Assembly (NCBI GenBank): GCA_030770535.1
Contig: JASVEC010000020.1
Coordinates: 124,001-188,000 of the forward strand
Direction: 5' to 3'
Length of the DNA stretch: 64,000 nucleotides
Origin: Batkoa obscura
Taxonomy: Eukaryota > Entomophthoromycota > Entomophthoromycetes > Entomophthorales > Batkoaceae
A model generated the notes under the pieces. That model ran no database searches. It was given only the letters and a program-made list of their open reading frames with translations, and was not told the origin of the DNA. The translations under genes and the position numbers were made by a program. Positions 25,050 through 37,053 of this stretch are shown in pieces; the stretch's first letter is position 1; each line of letters starts with the position of its first letter.

Positions 25050-25147
25050 TGGTTTTTTTTTTGGATTCATTACTTTTTCCATCTTTTGAGCACTATTTGA
25101 GCGGAAAAATTGTTAGTAAAATCCTTAAATCCTTAAATACATCCCCA
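25050..25147 (-). mobile_element. MITE family A, copy 7
   Basis: Minus orientation; the left end is worn (TGGTTTTTTTTTTGGATTC), the right end reads TACATCCCCA then TA. The core (CACTATTTGAGCGGAAAAATTG) is intact. Confidence 0.75.
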
Positions 25148-25524
25148 TATCCCTTTATATTTCCAAGTTATTTAATGTTATTGTTACAATTCTTATACCT
25201 TTATTTCCAATTTGTTGTTAACTTGTGCTTTATAGTTGATTCTCATGTTATTTGTTAGTAAAAAACCAATGTATTATAATTTTAAGGTTTTGGGTATTAA
25301 ATTATATAAAAATTATATCCTATTGTTGTTTATTGGTATATATCCTCAGTAATATTTAACTCATAAAAAAGTGGTTTTATTTTGTTCTTAGTTAAATGCT
25401 CTACTTTAATTTGATCATGTTTTATAAATCCAATTTAAAAAAAGTATATGCTACTAATAGTTTTTTTATAACTTGCTATAGTACAATATAATAGCTACTA
25501 AATTATAAGCGTTCAATATTAAAA

Positions 25525-27663
25525 TCATATTAAATAAAACTTAAAATGGGTATATATTAACCAGTTTATTGTACTAGCATCCTCAACCAAATCATCAGTA
25601 CGATATAAACAGCGATCAGGTTCTCTTGTTAAAAAATCCAATATGATAGGTTTTCGATTTTTATCTGGTAAATAAGGGTATACTTGTTTAAGTGTGACTT
25701 TAAAATTTGTTTGAACTGGGAATGCTTTAGGTACAAAAGATGGTCTTGAAGCAAACTTGACAATTGTATAATATGAGTAAATTCGACAAAATTTAATGTT
25801 ATTGATTGGATCAGTAGTAGATTTATATAAGTTCAAATACCTGCTAGTTCTTTTAATTCATTTAAAAATAAGCTACAAATTGAATAACAAATTAAATTAG
25901 ATAGTATTAGAACATTTTCTAATTCAAACGGAATCTCATCATTGTTGCTATTAAATATTAACATAAAATCTTCAGAACCGCAATCATTAAAAAAAAAGTT
26001 AGCATGTCTGTCTTCTAAATCGCTTTTGACACTGGTTTTAGGTAGCAGCTGAAAAACATCTTTATATTGAGTCCTGTCGGTCTTGTAGTCGTCAGATAGA
26101 TTGTATCCACATCATATGTAGTTAATTTGTCATCAAACGCCATTGGGGGTAATCAGCAGGTCTAGATACATATCAGGGCTAAACGGCTCGATTTCTTTAT
26201 CCAATATGTATTTTATAGTAGAACAGCCATGGCATACTGTACTGTCACCGTTGATATCAATACCAATAATCAGTTTTTTGAAACTATATTGCTTAAATAG
26301 CTTAAATCCTCTCATGATTTCCTTTTTAAATCCAAGGCTATTGTTTGCCAAATCGAAATCTTGTATTACAAAAACGTCAATATCTTTATTGAAAATATAG
26401 AAACTAGAAAATCTCTAACTAATGATAGATTATTGACTTTAGTTTTTGGTAATTCAAATGATTCTTTCACTTCATCGCTAATATCTATATGGGAATATAT
26501 TTTTTGTTTAAGAACTTTACTAATAATCTTTCCACTCAAATAGTGCTTAAAAAATAGGAAAAGTGATAAGCTCAAAAATAGCATCCTCCTATCCTTTTCA
26601 ACATTTTTTTAGTTCATTTGATATAGCTTTGACCATTTTGGATTTACTTTTTTCAACTTTCAACATTTTTTCTACTGTTTCTTTGCTTATATTTTGACTG
26701 GATGCAATAAGTGCTGTTCTATAGTTTACTTTGGGTGCGCAGTATTTTTGATAGTAATCTCTATTATCTTTAAACTTTTTACTACCAAATAAGGAAATAT
26801 GTAGAGCTTTTATAACCTCTTTTCTCCCTTTTATGTTTATTTCAAATATAACTTTGTTTCTAGAAGGTAGAGTAATTGTCTGTAAAAAGGTGCTTTTTAT
26901 TTTACTTATAATTCCTTTTGACAACAAATCGCAATATAAGTCCACATTTACTTTTAAAAGTATATTACGAGAAACATAATTTATAGCGCCAGCATTCTTT
27001 TCAATTGGGAGTATCAAATCCATACCATCTATTTTTTGAACATCAGCTCTATCAAATTCCTTAATGCCAATTCTTAAACTTTCCCAGTTTTTAACTTGGA
27101 ATTCTTCAAAGCGATAGCCGCCTTTAAGTAACAAGTTATTATCTTGTTCAATAGTATTAAGTAGGAAAGGTGATATAAAGTAAAAGACCAATAATACTTA
27201 GAAATACAGAAAGCGTACCCATCTATTAACTTATTAAATATTTTGAAGACATTTGTTTGGAGTACCATATCTATAGTACATTTTTTCTCTCTTAACAATC
27301 CTGAAGTTACTCAAATATCCAAAACTTAACCTTTGATCTTAAGATTAAAAGGAAAGCTATTCTACCCCTCTAAGGCCTACTTATATGAACATACTTTCGC
27401 TTTTTTGTCGATTCCACCACATGAATTACTTACAGTACCTAGACTCTCTGGTTTACCATTAGAAATTTGCTCTAAAAAGGATTGTTGGGCGTTTTCTTGA
27501 GAATCACGCTTTTTATATTCCTTCTTTACTTTAAGCTTTGTTTTGGTTGAGCTACTGGCACTATTTGAAATTTTTTGGGGGTAAGCTTGATTGCTTTACG
27601 AGTAGGAGTCTCATTAATTAATAAACAGGATCCTAAAACAAATAGTAAATAGTTAAGATTTAT
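25525..27663 (-). pseudogene. Secreted S41-type peptidase, decayed copy 2
   Basis: Paralogue of the gene at 12.5-15.3 kb. The signal-peptide region (LNYLLFVLGSCLLINETPT) is readable near 27600-27655, but its ATG is now ATA. Next come QENAQQSFLEQISNGK, then a 190-codon open stretch with IEQDNNLLLKGGYRFEEFQV and DYYQKYCAPKVN. Then come LVIQDFDLANN, GFKLFKQYSFKKLIIGID, DSTVCHGCSTIKYIL and the tail KAFPVQTNFKVTLKQVYPYL. KLIIxx-NG-xxVCxG-IKYxL and FPVxxxFxxTxxxxY are blocks of fungal S41 peptidases. Stops, frame changes and a MITE (26490-26591) break it. The longer open stretches suggest it has decayed less than copy 1. Confidence 0.68.
26490..26591 (+). mobile_element. MITE family A, copy 8, inside S41 pseudogene 2
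   Basis: TGGGAATATATTTTTTG...GCATCCTCCTA, flanked by TA. Leaving it out, the host strand reads KDIDISDEVK, which matches KDIEISGEMK in the other copy. The insertion site differs from that in pseudogene 1. Confidence 0.8.
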
Positions 27664-27915
27664 TATTTTAATATTAATCAAAAATTGAATAACAATAAGT
27701 AGACTAATTTTTTAACTCCTTTTATGATATTTTATTTTTATTACGTGGCTTTCGTTTTTCACTTTTGTTTCAATATAGTATCAAATGGTTACCGTTGGAT
27801 TTTTTTATTGTTATTACAGCTTTTAGTAAAAAACATGTTATATTAACGATGATTAATTTAACATGACTATAGTTGTCTATATGAATCGCAGCAATTATCA
27901 AATTCAAAATACATA

Positions 27916-28016
27916 TGGGGATGTATTTTTATGTTTAAAAATTTTACTAACAAATTTTGCACTTAAATATCGCTTAAAAAATGGAAAAAATAATGAAGTC
28001 AAAAAAAACACCCCCA
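27916..28016 (+). mobile_element. MITE family A, copy 9 (near-consensus)
   Basis: TGGGGATGTATTTTTATG...AAAAAAAACACCCCCA, TA on both sides. Confidence 0.85.
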
Positions 28017-28425
28017 TATGTAGTATCTTAGTATAACTCAAGCTATTCTATAGTAAACTCAGTATAACATATAACTTAAACAATTAATTAAACCAGGAAT
28101 TTATTACTATAAATCCATTATAAAATTAGAGATACAATACAACAGTTTAATATTTGGAATCAAGGTTATTAACTATTTTAATTGTCAAAGTGATTACATG
28201 ATTGCGTACAGAGTAACACAGCAGCATATTAAATATCATGTTTTACTTTAAATGTTAAACAAGAATTATTGCATAATGTATATAATAAGTCCCACTATCA
28301 TATTAAATCGTTGTTTTATATTAGTATTTAAAACAGTGTCATTATAAGTTAAATTTATAGCCACATTTTTTTAGAACGAGAGTATAATAAACAATGCTAG
28401 AATATAACAAACACTAATAACAATA

Positions 28426-28527
28426 CGGGAATGTATTTTTGTATTTAAGGATTTTACTAATAACCTTTCTACTCAAATAGTGCTTAAAAGATGGAAAAAG
28501 TAATGAATCCAAAAAAACATCCCCCTA
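28426..28527 (+). mobile_element. MITE family A, copy 10
   Basis: Starts CGGGAATGTATTTTTGTATT after TA and ends AAAAACATCCCCCTA. Core CTCAAATAGTGCTTAAAAG. Confidence 0.8.
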
Positions 28528-29517
28528 TTTGTAGCTAAAACTATTTAAACATTTTCTATAACTTGAAAGATGTCAGATAAATATAATTAAAACTTCATAA
28601 ATACGTTTATTGTTAAACGATCATTACTTTATGTGTATTTAGCTGCCTTGCTATTAAATTATAATTCAATGGATTTTAGAAAAACAAATAACCGTAGCCT
28701 ATATTCAAATAAAGAGAGCTAAAGCAGGTTATAAGAAATTGAAATAAACAGGAAGGTTGTAATTTAATTAATTAAAGTAGTTGAAAGCAATAAACACGCC
28801 TAAATAGGTACTAAAATGATATAATAGTCTTTTTTGAATAGCTTTAATAGAATATACTAAAAAAGTAAAGTCCCAACATAGTGGATGGTTAAGCGATAAT
28901 GAAAGAATAATTTGATACCAAATTTTTTTGGTATAGATAATAGCAGTTTATATTTATACTGTGGTTGATTTAAATTAAAGCTTTTTTAAATTTGAAACAT
29001 CCGATCGTTGTTAATTTTCAATAATCAATATTATCATTATACCGCGATTTGGTATTCTTTAAAAAAGGGACAGTCAAAGTTCATGAAAGTCACGATAAAC
29101 ATAAACAGTCTATAAAAAGCGAAGTATCTATTTATCTAGGAATTTTACCCACCCATAAACTTTCGCCAATTTTTATCTCATATTCTTTGTTTACTATTAG
29201 TAATTTATTTTGATATTCTTAAATTGATAGAGTTTGGTTTCAGTGGCACTTTGGGTAAACTAAGTTATTGTAAAGGATCCAGAACTCACAGTTCTAGCAT
29301 AAGCTGTTAGCCAATAATGAAAAAATAAACCATATTTTTTTACTAATAAATTTAAAAAAAGGGTGGTCTGTATTTAATTAATAAAGGTCATCATTAGAAT
29401 TAAAGTCATTTGGTATTAATTATAAGAATAACGAGTTATTTTAAGGAACATAATTTTTACTACAGTCATAAATCTTGTTAAATTTAATAAGATGACCAAA
29501 TTAAATACGTTGAATAT

Positions 29518-29525
29518 TATATATA
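29518..29525 (+). promoter_or_regulatory. TATA box of receptor 2
   Basis: TATATAAA, 72 bp before the ATG at 29597. Confidence 0.45.
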
Positions 29526-29596
29526 AACAAAGAAGGCTCTTTTAGCTTTTTTTCATTTTTTATAACTTTAATCTGTAATAATACATTCGAAATAAA

Positions 29597-30613
29597 ATGG
29601 CAGGCTTAGGAATAAGTTTATCTATAGACGTAATCATGTTTTTGTTATCCTTTGTAGCATTGGGATGTAGTGGATTAGTATTTTATATTAGTATTTTTAG
29701 AAATGGTATGAGAGGAGCTGACTTCTTACCAATAATTATAATGTGTACATTAGATAGCTTTATGGGAATTTCGTGGATTGTTTTTGATTTTATGAAATGG
29801 ATATCAAATTATGAGATAATAAAAGACGAGAACATTGCTTGTCAAATTCAAGCTGTTATTTCATTAGGAGTTTTGGAAGCTTCAATAGACTGTGCTACTA
29901 TCTTAGCTATTTTAAGATTTGTAGTTATTGTTTTCCAAATTAAAATTAACAAGAAGTATTTTAATATCATAACTGTTGTTATGGTGTCGTTATCATTATC
30001 TTTAGCAATAACATCAGGGTCTTATAAATCAGGGAGATTAATGCCAACTAATAGTTATTGTGAATTAATAACATTGGAGAAAATACCGTTTAACACATTT
30101 TATAGTAAATGGTTATTAGTAAGAATCTTACTACTACCCTCTATTATCATACTGTGCTATAGTGGAATATTAATCAAGTACATTAATATATATAGAAATT
30201 TAAAATATATAAAATTTGACATTCCCATGGACCAAACTCGATCAAGCAACAGTATAAGCGACGCTCGACTATATGTTGAATCAATGGATAGTGTACGACG
30301 AAGCATTATATACTTATTTATAGGTAAGACAGCATTTTGTTATAAAATTGGAACTTATAAATTAATGTTAATTTTAGGTATAATAGCGTATGCCTTAGTA
30401 TTTGCGCCAAGTTATGTAACAAATGTGGTGCAGGAAATAACCCAAGCAGATAATCGTGAAATCTGGGTCGATGCTATTGTTATACTATCAATCATGTCTA
30501 TTATTTTGATCAACCCAGTTTTTGCTCTTTTAGTACACGACGAAACCAAAGTTGAAATGCACCGTATTTTTGATAGCTGGAAGCTACCTTCTAAAGCTAA
30601 TTTATTTGAGTGA
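29597..30613 (+). CDS. Family-A-like seven-transmembrane receptor, paralogue 2, two exons
   Basis: Exons are 29597-30323 and 30378-30613, with a 54-bp intron (GTAAGA...TTTTAG) at the same site as in paralogue 1. The spliced product is 320 aa. The intron is a multiple of three and has no stop, so unspliced RNA would insert 18 residues in the TM5-TM6 loop. Seven hydrophobic segments match paralogue 1, including LPIIIMCTLDSFMGISWIVF, CQIQAVISLGVLEASIDCAT, SYVTNVVQEITQADNRE and ILINPVFALLVHDETKVEM. The loop after TM5 and the tail are the main differences. Upstream sequence shows no clear likeness to paralogue 1, so expression control has probably diverged. Confidence 0.76.
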   Translation: MAGLGISLSIDVIMFLLSFVALGCSGLVFYISIFRNGMRGADFLPIIIMCTLDSFMGISWIVFDFMKWISNYEIIKDENIACQIQAVISLGVLEASIDCATILAILRFVVIVFQIKINKKYFNIITVVMVSLSLSLAITSGSYKSGRLMPTNSYCELITLEKIPFNTFYSKWLLVRILLLPSIIILCYSGILIKYINIYRNLKYIKFDIPMDQTRSSNSISDARLYVESMDSVRRSIIYLFIGKTAFCYKIGTYKLMLILGIIAYALVFAPSYVTNVVQEITQADNREIWVDAIVILSIMSIILINPVFALLVHDETKVEMHRIFDSWKLPSKANLFE

Positions 30614-31390
30614 TTATATTTATATGAATATAAGATTAGACGAGCATACTTTGATGTATTATTTATTGTATATTGGGTAGCATAAAAAATAATTTAACAT
30701 ATTCACCAAAAAAAAATTTATAACAGTTCATGATAGATATTTAAAAATTCGAATTAACTTTATCCTGGACTAATTAATAAAATTTAATATTTGAGTTTAA
30801 TATTTATTCTTTCATATTCTTTTACAATGCCACTATTTACCAATTTGCTTTATTATTATTGCTTAATAGATTCTCATTTCAAAGAATAAAGCGTTACTTT
30901 ATAACTTAGTTATCAACCTTATCTTTTTGTGTATTTTTTATGAGGTTTTATACATTCCAGCATATAAACAAGTTTTTGCATAAACGGTTTTCTGTAAAAT
31001 TCTTTTCGTTAAACCCATTACCTTTCTAGTTAGAAATTTGGCCTTACTTTGTGTGCAATTTGTCCATCTTTAAAGGTGCTGGTTCACTTATTTCGCACTA
31101 TGGCTAAAAACCGTTATCTATATAGATTATTAATTGGTTATCTTGCTTCAATTTGTCTTTTTACTATATCCATATAGCTATATGACTACTACTCAAATAA
31201 AGTAATAGCTTTATGTATCATTAAGTAAGAAGATAATTTGGATATTAGAAAAAAATTTAAAACTCAGTAAAAATAAAAAAATAAAATTTACAGTGATTTA
31301 TGTTTAACTGTAAAATTCATATAGGAGTGCCCTATTCTAGTTTTATTAATTTTGTCGCTTTTCTGTAGCGTAAAATAAAAAACAATGAAA

Positions 31391-31488
31391 TGAGGTTATT
31401 TTTTTTAGTTTCGTTATTTTCCGTTTTTTAAGCGCCATTTGAGTGAAAAGAGTGTAGTAAAATTCTTAAACAAAAAAACATATCCCCA
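31391..31488 (-). mobile_element. MITE family A, copy 11
   Basis: Minus orientation, worn left end (TGAGGTTATTTTTTTTAG), right end AAACATATCCCCA. No TA flank is kept on either side. Confidence 0.7.
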
Positions 31489-32061
31489 AATATTGAAACT
31501 GAAATATGGATAGACAGCTACTTTATATAATTACAGCACTAAGTCAGATTAGAGTTTTAAAATAAGTAACAATCTTATTGGATGAATTGAAGACTTCTGA
31601 AAGGTGTTTAAATTTTGACAAAACCATATTAATAGTTTAAAATTTGAACAGTTTATCTAATAATTATTGATAAATTTGCACATAAAATAATTAAGAGTTT
31701 AAGCAAAACTCTTCCATGGTTTTAATTAATGTCAATTTTATATATTACAACTTTAGCTTACATTTCCAATTATACAAAGCATATTTTTTTAAAAATTACT
31801 ATATAAAAATTAAACAATATATCTATCAAAATAAACTTTGCTTTGAATCATTTATCCTGGCATTTGTATGATATAGACCCTCTATGCTATTGTCTTTATA
31901 ATATTAGTTTAATTTAACATTACTTCAAAGTTTTAGTGTAAAAATTAAAAATTCACAATATTATGGCTATAAGCCACTTTCAAAATTAAAATAGTATTTA
32001 AGGTTAATCGTAAACATCCGCTTTGGTAATAAAAGCAATAAAAAACCAAGAACCTATTTTC

Positions 32062-32090
32062 ACTTAATATACTTAATATACTTAATATAT
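32062..32090. repeat. 10-bp tandem repeat
   Basis: Three copies of ACTTAATATA in intergenic DNA. Confidence 0.75.
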
Positions 32091-33411
32091 CTTCTCTTGT
32101 CATTTATTATCGTTTCAGGTTTATACCACAAATATATCTTATAAAAGAAATTTTGACTTTCAAAATATACCAAATCCCAAATCCCCAATTTAAAAAATAA
32201 GGATTTAAAAGTTTATAATAAACTTTATGCTCAAAATTGACAAATGAATTGTTTATTTAAATGATATAGTAGTATATAGCTCATTATTTTATGATAAGAC
32301 AATACTTTTAGTTTACAAGCTATAAGGCGATCAATATTGAGTAGTTTAGCGCTAAAAGTAAAACAAACAATTCAGTTTTATTAATAAATTAGTTTTCATT
32401 TCTACATTATAGCCTATAACCACCAAATTTAGGCTACTTTATAAATGGTTACTATGATCTTATTAAAACTTGAATTCTTTTACAACCTCTAAATTTGGTA
32501 GTTTACTTTCTCTCCCTTGTTTTCTAAATTCAAAGCAAGTTTAGCGTAAAAACTCGAGTTGTAAAGTTGTAATTAGGCAATAAAAGCTACTAGAATTATA
32601 GTGGTGGAAAAAGTTCTAGTTTCGATATATTGAATGCAAGGTTATAGCTACAAGCTAATGATGTTGAAGATGTATTAAGTAGGTTTTTTTTGTCATTTTA
32701 TTATGATAAGCTAGGTTCGAGTTAAATCTATGTAACAAATATTGCTAAAAACTTAAAAAGAATGATTCAAAATAAACACTTAACTTTTATTTCTTGATTC
32801 TTTTTATAAAGTTTTAATAGATAAGAAAAAAGTAAATTACCATATTTGGTTAGATGGATCTGAGGTTATTTTATCCCTGACTTAAATCTTATACTGAATA
32901 TTGTGAGATTTCTTATTCAACATTATTATAAAACATAACTTTCATTATGAGTAATTTTATATATGTTATGTTTTAAAGCTATGAATATAGAAAAAAAACT
33001 ATTATTTTAAATGACGCAAATTTATTTTACAAATGGGCGATAATAAATCTTAACTCATTTTTTTGGTGTGGAAAAAAATGAAATTATTAAATCAATCAAA
33101 AATAAAGTTTGAAAAAACTGCATCCCTTATTGCCTTGCATAGTTTTATAATTTAATAAATGACAAAGGAAAAATGATAATAAATTTGTACATTTTTTTCG
33201 ATTTTATTAAATAAGTTAAGAATACTGTAAAAGCCACCCTAAATGTTTTTGATAAATTTAGAAATTGATGGTTTAGCTAAAAGTGAAACTTTACAATTAA
33301 ATTCAAAATTCTATCAAGTGACACGAATAAACCCGATTAATAACAATGTTTAAATGCAATCTATGGAACCAGATGATAAGGGATTGCATGCCTCAAAAAA
33401 TACATTTTATT

Positions 33412-33509
33412 GGTGGGTTATTGGGGAGGTGGTACCTGAACTTCGTTGGGGTGGCGGAGTTCTTATTTAGTATTTTTACTTTTAATGTTTTAAAGTATGG
33501 TATATATAG
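33412..33509 (+). promoter_or_regulatory. G-rich promoter segment and TATA box of GSH1
   Basis: Between 33412 and 33461 a strikingly G-rich stretch includes GGTGGG, TTGGGGAGGTGG and TTGGGGTGGCGG in otherwise AT-rich DNA. TATATATAG follows at 33501-33509, 58-66 bp before the ATG. G-rich repeats of this kind could bind C2H2 stress regulators. This is inference. Confidence 0.45.
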
Positions 33510-33566
33510 CCTTTGAAGTAGAACACTGAATTATAAAAAAATAACAAACATTAACAATTACTAGCT

Positions 33567-35386
33567 ATGGGATTACTGACAACAGGTGTACCATTAGAGT
33601 GGGATGAGATCGTTCCATATTCTAAATTAATCAAAGAGAGAGGAATTCAGCAGTTTATTTCTTTATACAAGCGTAATAGCAGCCGTAAGAATGATGTTTT
33701 AACTTGGGGAGATGAGATTGAATATTTTGTTGTCAAAATGAATCATTTTAAAAAGCAAGCTTATTTATCTACCATTTCCCACGAATTGTTGCCTGTCCTA
33801 CAACAAGAGGAAGAAGAAGGGCTAAAAAGTGGAAGGTAGCTTTATTTTAATTTACTTCATTTAATATTCTAATTTAATTTAGTAATTTTGATACTTGTTG
33901 GAGATCCGAATTCGCTAAATTTATGCTGGAGGGCACTCCAGGAGGACCATATTCTGGCCAACTTAATGGTTTATTGCAAGTTGAAAAAAACATGAGAACT
34001 CGTAGAATTCGAGTACTTAGTGAACTTGAAGAAAATCAAACCGTCTTAACCGTTTCCAACTTCTTTTCATTAGGGAGTGATAATGTGAAGCATTTAGATA
34101 TTGATAGCAGTTTGGATAACAACGTGTACACTCAAAGCAGCTATTTACCTGATAAAATGATTCACCCTCACCCAAGGTATGCTAGCTTATCCAAGAACTT
34201 GAGATTGAGAAAAGGTAGTAAAGCAACATTCCAATTACCTATTTACAGAGATATAAATACTCCAAAAGCTTTATTATTTTCACAAGATCAATCTGCTTTA
34301 GAGTTAGATACCGTTGGGTTCGCCGCTTCTTGCTGCTGTCTTCAGGTTACTTTCCAACTTCCTAGTTTTGAAGCCGCTACCTTTGCTTATGATGCTTTTA
34401 TTCCAATTGCTCCTATCTTTTTAGCTTTAACTGCTAACACCCCAATGATGAAAGGATACCTTGCCAATATGGACACTCGATTCAATTATTTAAAAAATTT
34501 AATTGACTGCCGAAGATCGGATGAGCAAGATCAAAAATCAAGATATGACTCATGTTCTTTATATATTGGAGAGAATTCATATTTTAACCAACAATTTAAT
34601 GACATTAATTTACAGCAAGACTCAGAACTAAAAGAAACTCTTCAAAAGGCTAAAATTCCAGAGAATGTAAGCCACCATTTAGCTACAATATTCAACAATG
34701 ATCCTTTAATCATATTTGAAGAAAACATAACTGAGTTTGATCCAACAGATAATAGTCACTTTGAAAACATTCAATCCACTGTATGGCAAACCGTACGTTT
34801 CAAGCCACCTACTCCAGATGCTAAAATAGGCTGGAGAGTCGAATTCCGTCCAATGGAAGTCCAGTTAACTGATTTTGAAAACGCTGCTTTTGCTGTGTTT
34901 ATTAATCTATTGCTTCGTGCCATTTTAAAATTCAGGCCTAACTTTTATATGCCTATCTCTAAGGTAGATGAAAATATAGATCTAGCCTGTAAAAGAGATG
35001 CTATTAAAACTGAAGTGTTTATGTTCCCTAACAATAATGGGAAGCTTGCTAAGTTTAATATTAATAGAATCATGAATGGCGGCAATAACATCGAAGGGTT
35101 GATTCCATTAGTACAAAGGTATTTAAAAGAGGAAGACATTGAAATGAGTCTAAATACTAAGTTACAATCATATATCAACTTCATTAGCGATAGATCCAAA
35201 GGAAAGCTTATGAGTGGGGCTAATTTCCTAAGACAGATGGTATTGAATCATCCAGATTATTTAAAAGATTCTAAATTAAACGATACTATCAATTATGATC
35301 TTATTCAAATGATCGATAAATTAGGAAAAGGATATTACAACCTTGCCCCTCAACTATTAGGAAAGTACCACAAAGCTTCCAACTAA
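33567..35386 (+). CDS. GSH1: Glutamate-cysteine ligase catalytic subunit, two exons
   Basis: Exons are 33567-33835 and 33883-35386; about 590 aa, slightly shorter than other fungal Gsh1. It makes gamma-glutamylcysteine, the first and limiting step of glutathione synthesis. The start MGLLTTGVPLEWDE and the stretches WGDEIEYFVVKM, FAKFMLEGTPGGPYSGQL, VEKNMRTRR, AASCCCLQVTFQ, ALTANTPMMKG and WRVEFRPMEVQLTDFENAAF are family landmarks covering the Mg/ATP and substrate sites. The frame is open throughout. Regulation by stress is suggested by the G-rich promoter segment. Confidence 0.96.
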
Positions 35387-37053
35387 CTCATTTCTTTATT
35401 TCTTAATTCTTTATTTTCGTTTTATTAAATTTATTTAACTTTTAAAAATTTGAAGTTTTTATCAGATTAATATAAATAGTCTGAATTCAGATTGTGTAAA
35501 TGAATTATTTTTTTACATCTATTTTGTTAAAATATTATAGATAGTAATTCAATTACAATTCATTAAAACTATGTTTTTAATATAATTAGGATATCATAAC
35601 TTTAATCATTTTGTTCTTAACATTAACATTATTTTATATTGAACTAAATAATTGAGCAAAAAATAGTTAAAGCTCTCTTAAATACGCTTTACATGTAAAT
35701 AACTCTTTCAATAGCTTAACCCCTGCATATAACTTTACTATACAGTTGACAATAGTTGTAGGTAAATTTATCTTTGAATATTTGTTGACCAATTATTTGG
35801 TTTAATTAAGTAGCAATAAAATTTAAAAACTATCAGTTTACTATTGAAATAAAAAACATCTCAATCTAACTTTTTTTCACTATAAAATTTTCATCGTTCA
35901 TATAATATAGTAAATGATGGATCTTGCTCCTGTACATTGTTGTTTCTTGGTAGCAAATAAAATTTAGATATAAATTTAGACTTTTTGTGGTTGTGTTTTC
36001 TATTTTTTATTACAATAGCAGTTAATGTTACATTCAAACATATGCCATATTTATACATTTGCTTCACTTTATGTTAGAATACTAAAATTTCAAATTTTTT
36101 GTATTAAAATATTTGAGTAGAAACAACATATTCAAGTTAATGTAATAATAGTCACTTATTCTTACATTCAAATCAATCGATTCTAATTTTGTAATTATTA
36201 GCTTCAAAAACGACATCCACATGCCCAACTAGCTTTATGATATTAATTTATAAGTGATATAAATATATTTTGTCTTAAACCTCCACTTAAGGTGCACACT
36301 TCAATAAAGATTTTATCATTATAAAAACTAACCTATAGCTTACACTAAAACAATTAATTAGGTTGTTTAACATCTTACTGTCTAAGCGATCATTAAATTA
36401 GTTATTTAGATATTAGATAATATTACATAATATAGAAGCCAATCGATTCTTAGTCTTTATATTTGAATTCTTGGTTAAAATCGAAACATTGTTTTCAGCT
36501 GGTTTTCATTATTACACCAAAGCTTAATATTTTTAATTAATATACTTTGAGTGAAATAGTAAAGTGGCAATAGCTGATGAAAATTCGACTAAACTATAGA
36601 TGTTTTGCATGTTTGAATTTATTAATATTATTAGTGTATTTTAGATATGGTTTCTCTTACATAACTTGATAGTTTTATGAACTAAACATGGGTACATTTT
36701 TTTGGTTTTGTTGCTTTTTCATTTTCTAAGTGCTATTTGAGTAGAAAGATTGTTAGTAAAATTGCTAAAAAAAATATCCCTATATGGTTGTAATTAGTGA
36801 AAACTTAATTTTTTGGGTATAGGATTTCTTAAAAGTTCTATTTGATTGGATCAGGATTTTTGATCGATTCTTGGTTATTAAAGGATAATCTTTAATTAGC
36901 CAGGACTAATTTAATGAGTAATGTTTGCCATAATTTTATTCTGACCTACAAAAATCTGACAGACACTGCTCATTTACAGTAGCCAAGTGATTGATTACGT
37001 AGTAACGTTAATTTATGAAGCCATCAAATTATATAAGGGGATTACAATTTAAA
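35387..37053. other. gene-free stretch with one MITE
   Basis: About 1.7 kb downstream of GSH1. It holds MITE copy 12 near its right end and nothing else recognised. Confidence 0.5.
36689..36782 (-). mobile_element. MITE family A, copy 12 (worn)
   Basis: TGGGTACATTTTTTTGG...AAAAAATATCCCTA. The core TGCTATTTGAGTAGAAAGATTG is recognisable. Confidence 0.7.

Larger units (their letters stand above)
27664..29596. other. gene-free stretch with two MITEs
   Basis: About 1.9 kb. Apart from MITE copies 9 and 10 and the promoter of receptor 2, I see nothing recognisable. Confidence 0.5.
30614..33411. other. gene-free stretch with one MITE
   Basis: About 2.8 kb. It holds MITE copy 11 and a small tandem repeat at 32062-32090. 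I found no coding remnant. Confidence 0.5.

Noticed and set aside
32705-32730. GGTTCGAG, resembling a tRNA T-arm
   Set aside because: The T-loop partner bases and an acceptor stem or A box are missing. No cloverleaf can be drawn.
33363-33470. Short ORF (MEPDDKGLHASKNTFYWW...) upstream of GSH1
   Set aside because: Only ~36 codons, in a G-rich promoter segment with a TATA box right after it; promoter is the simpler reading.
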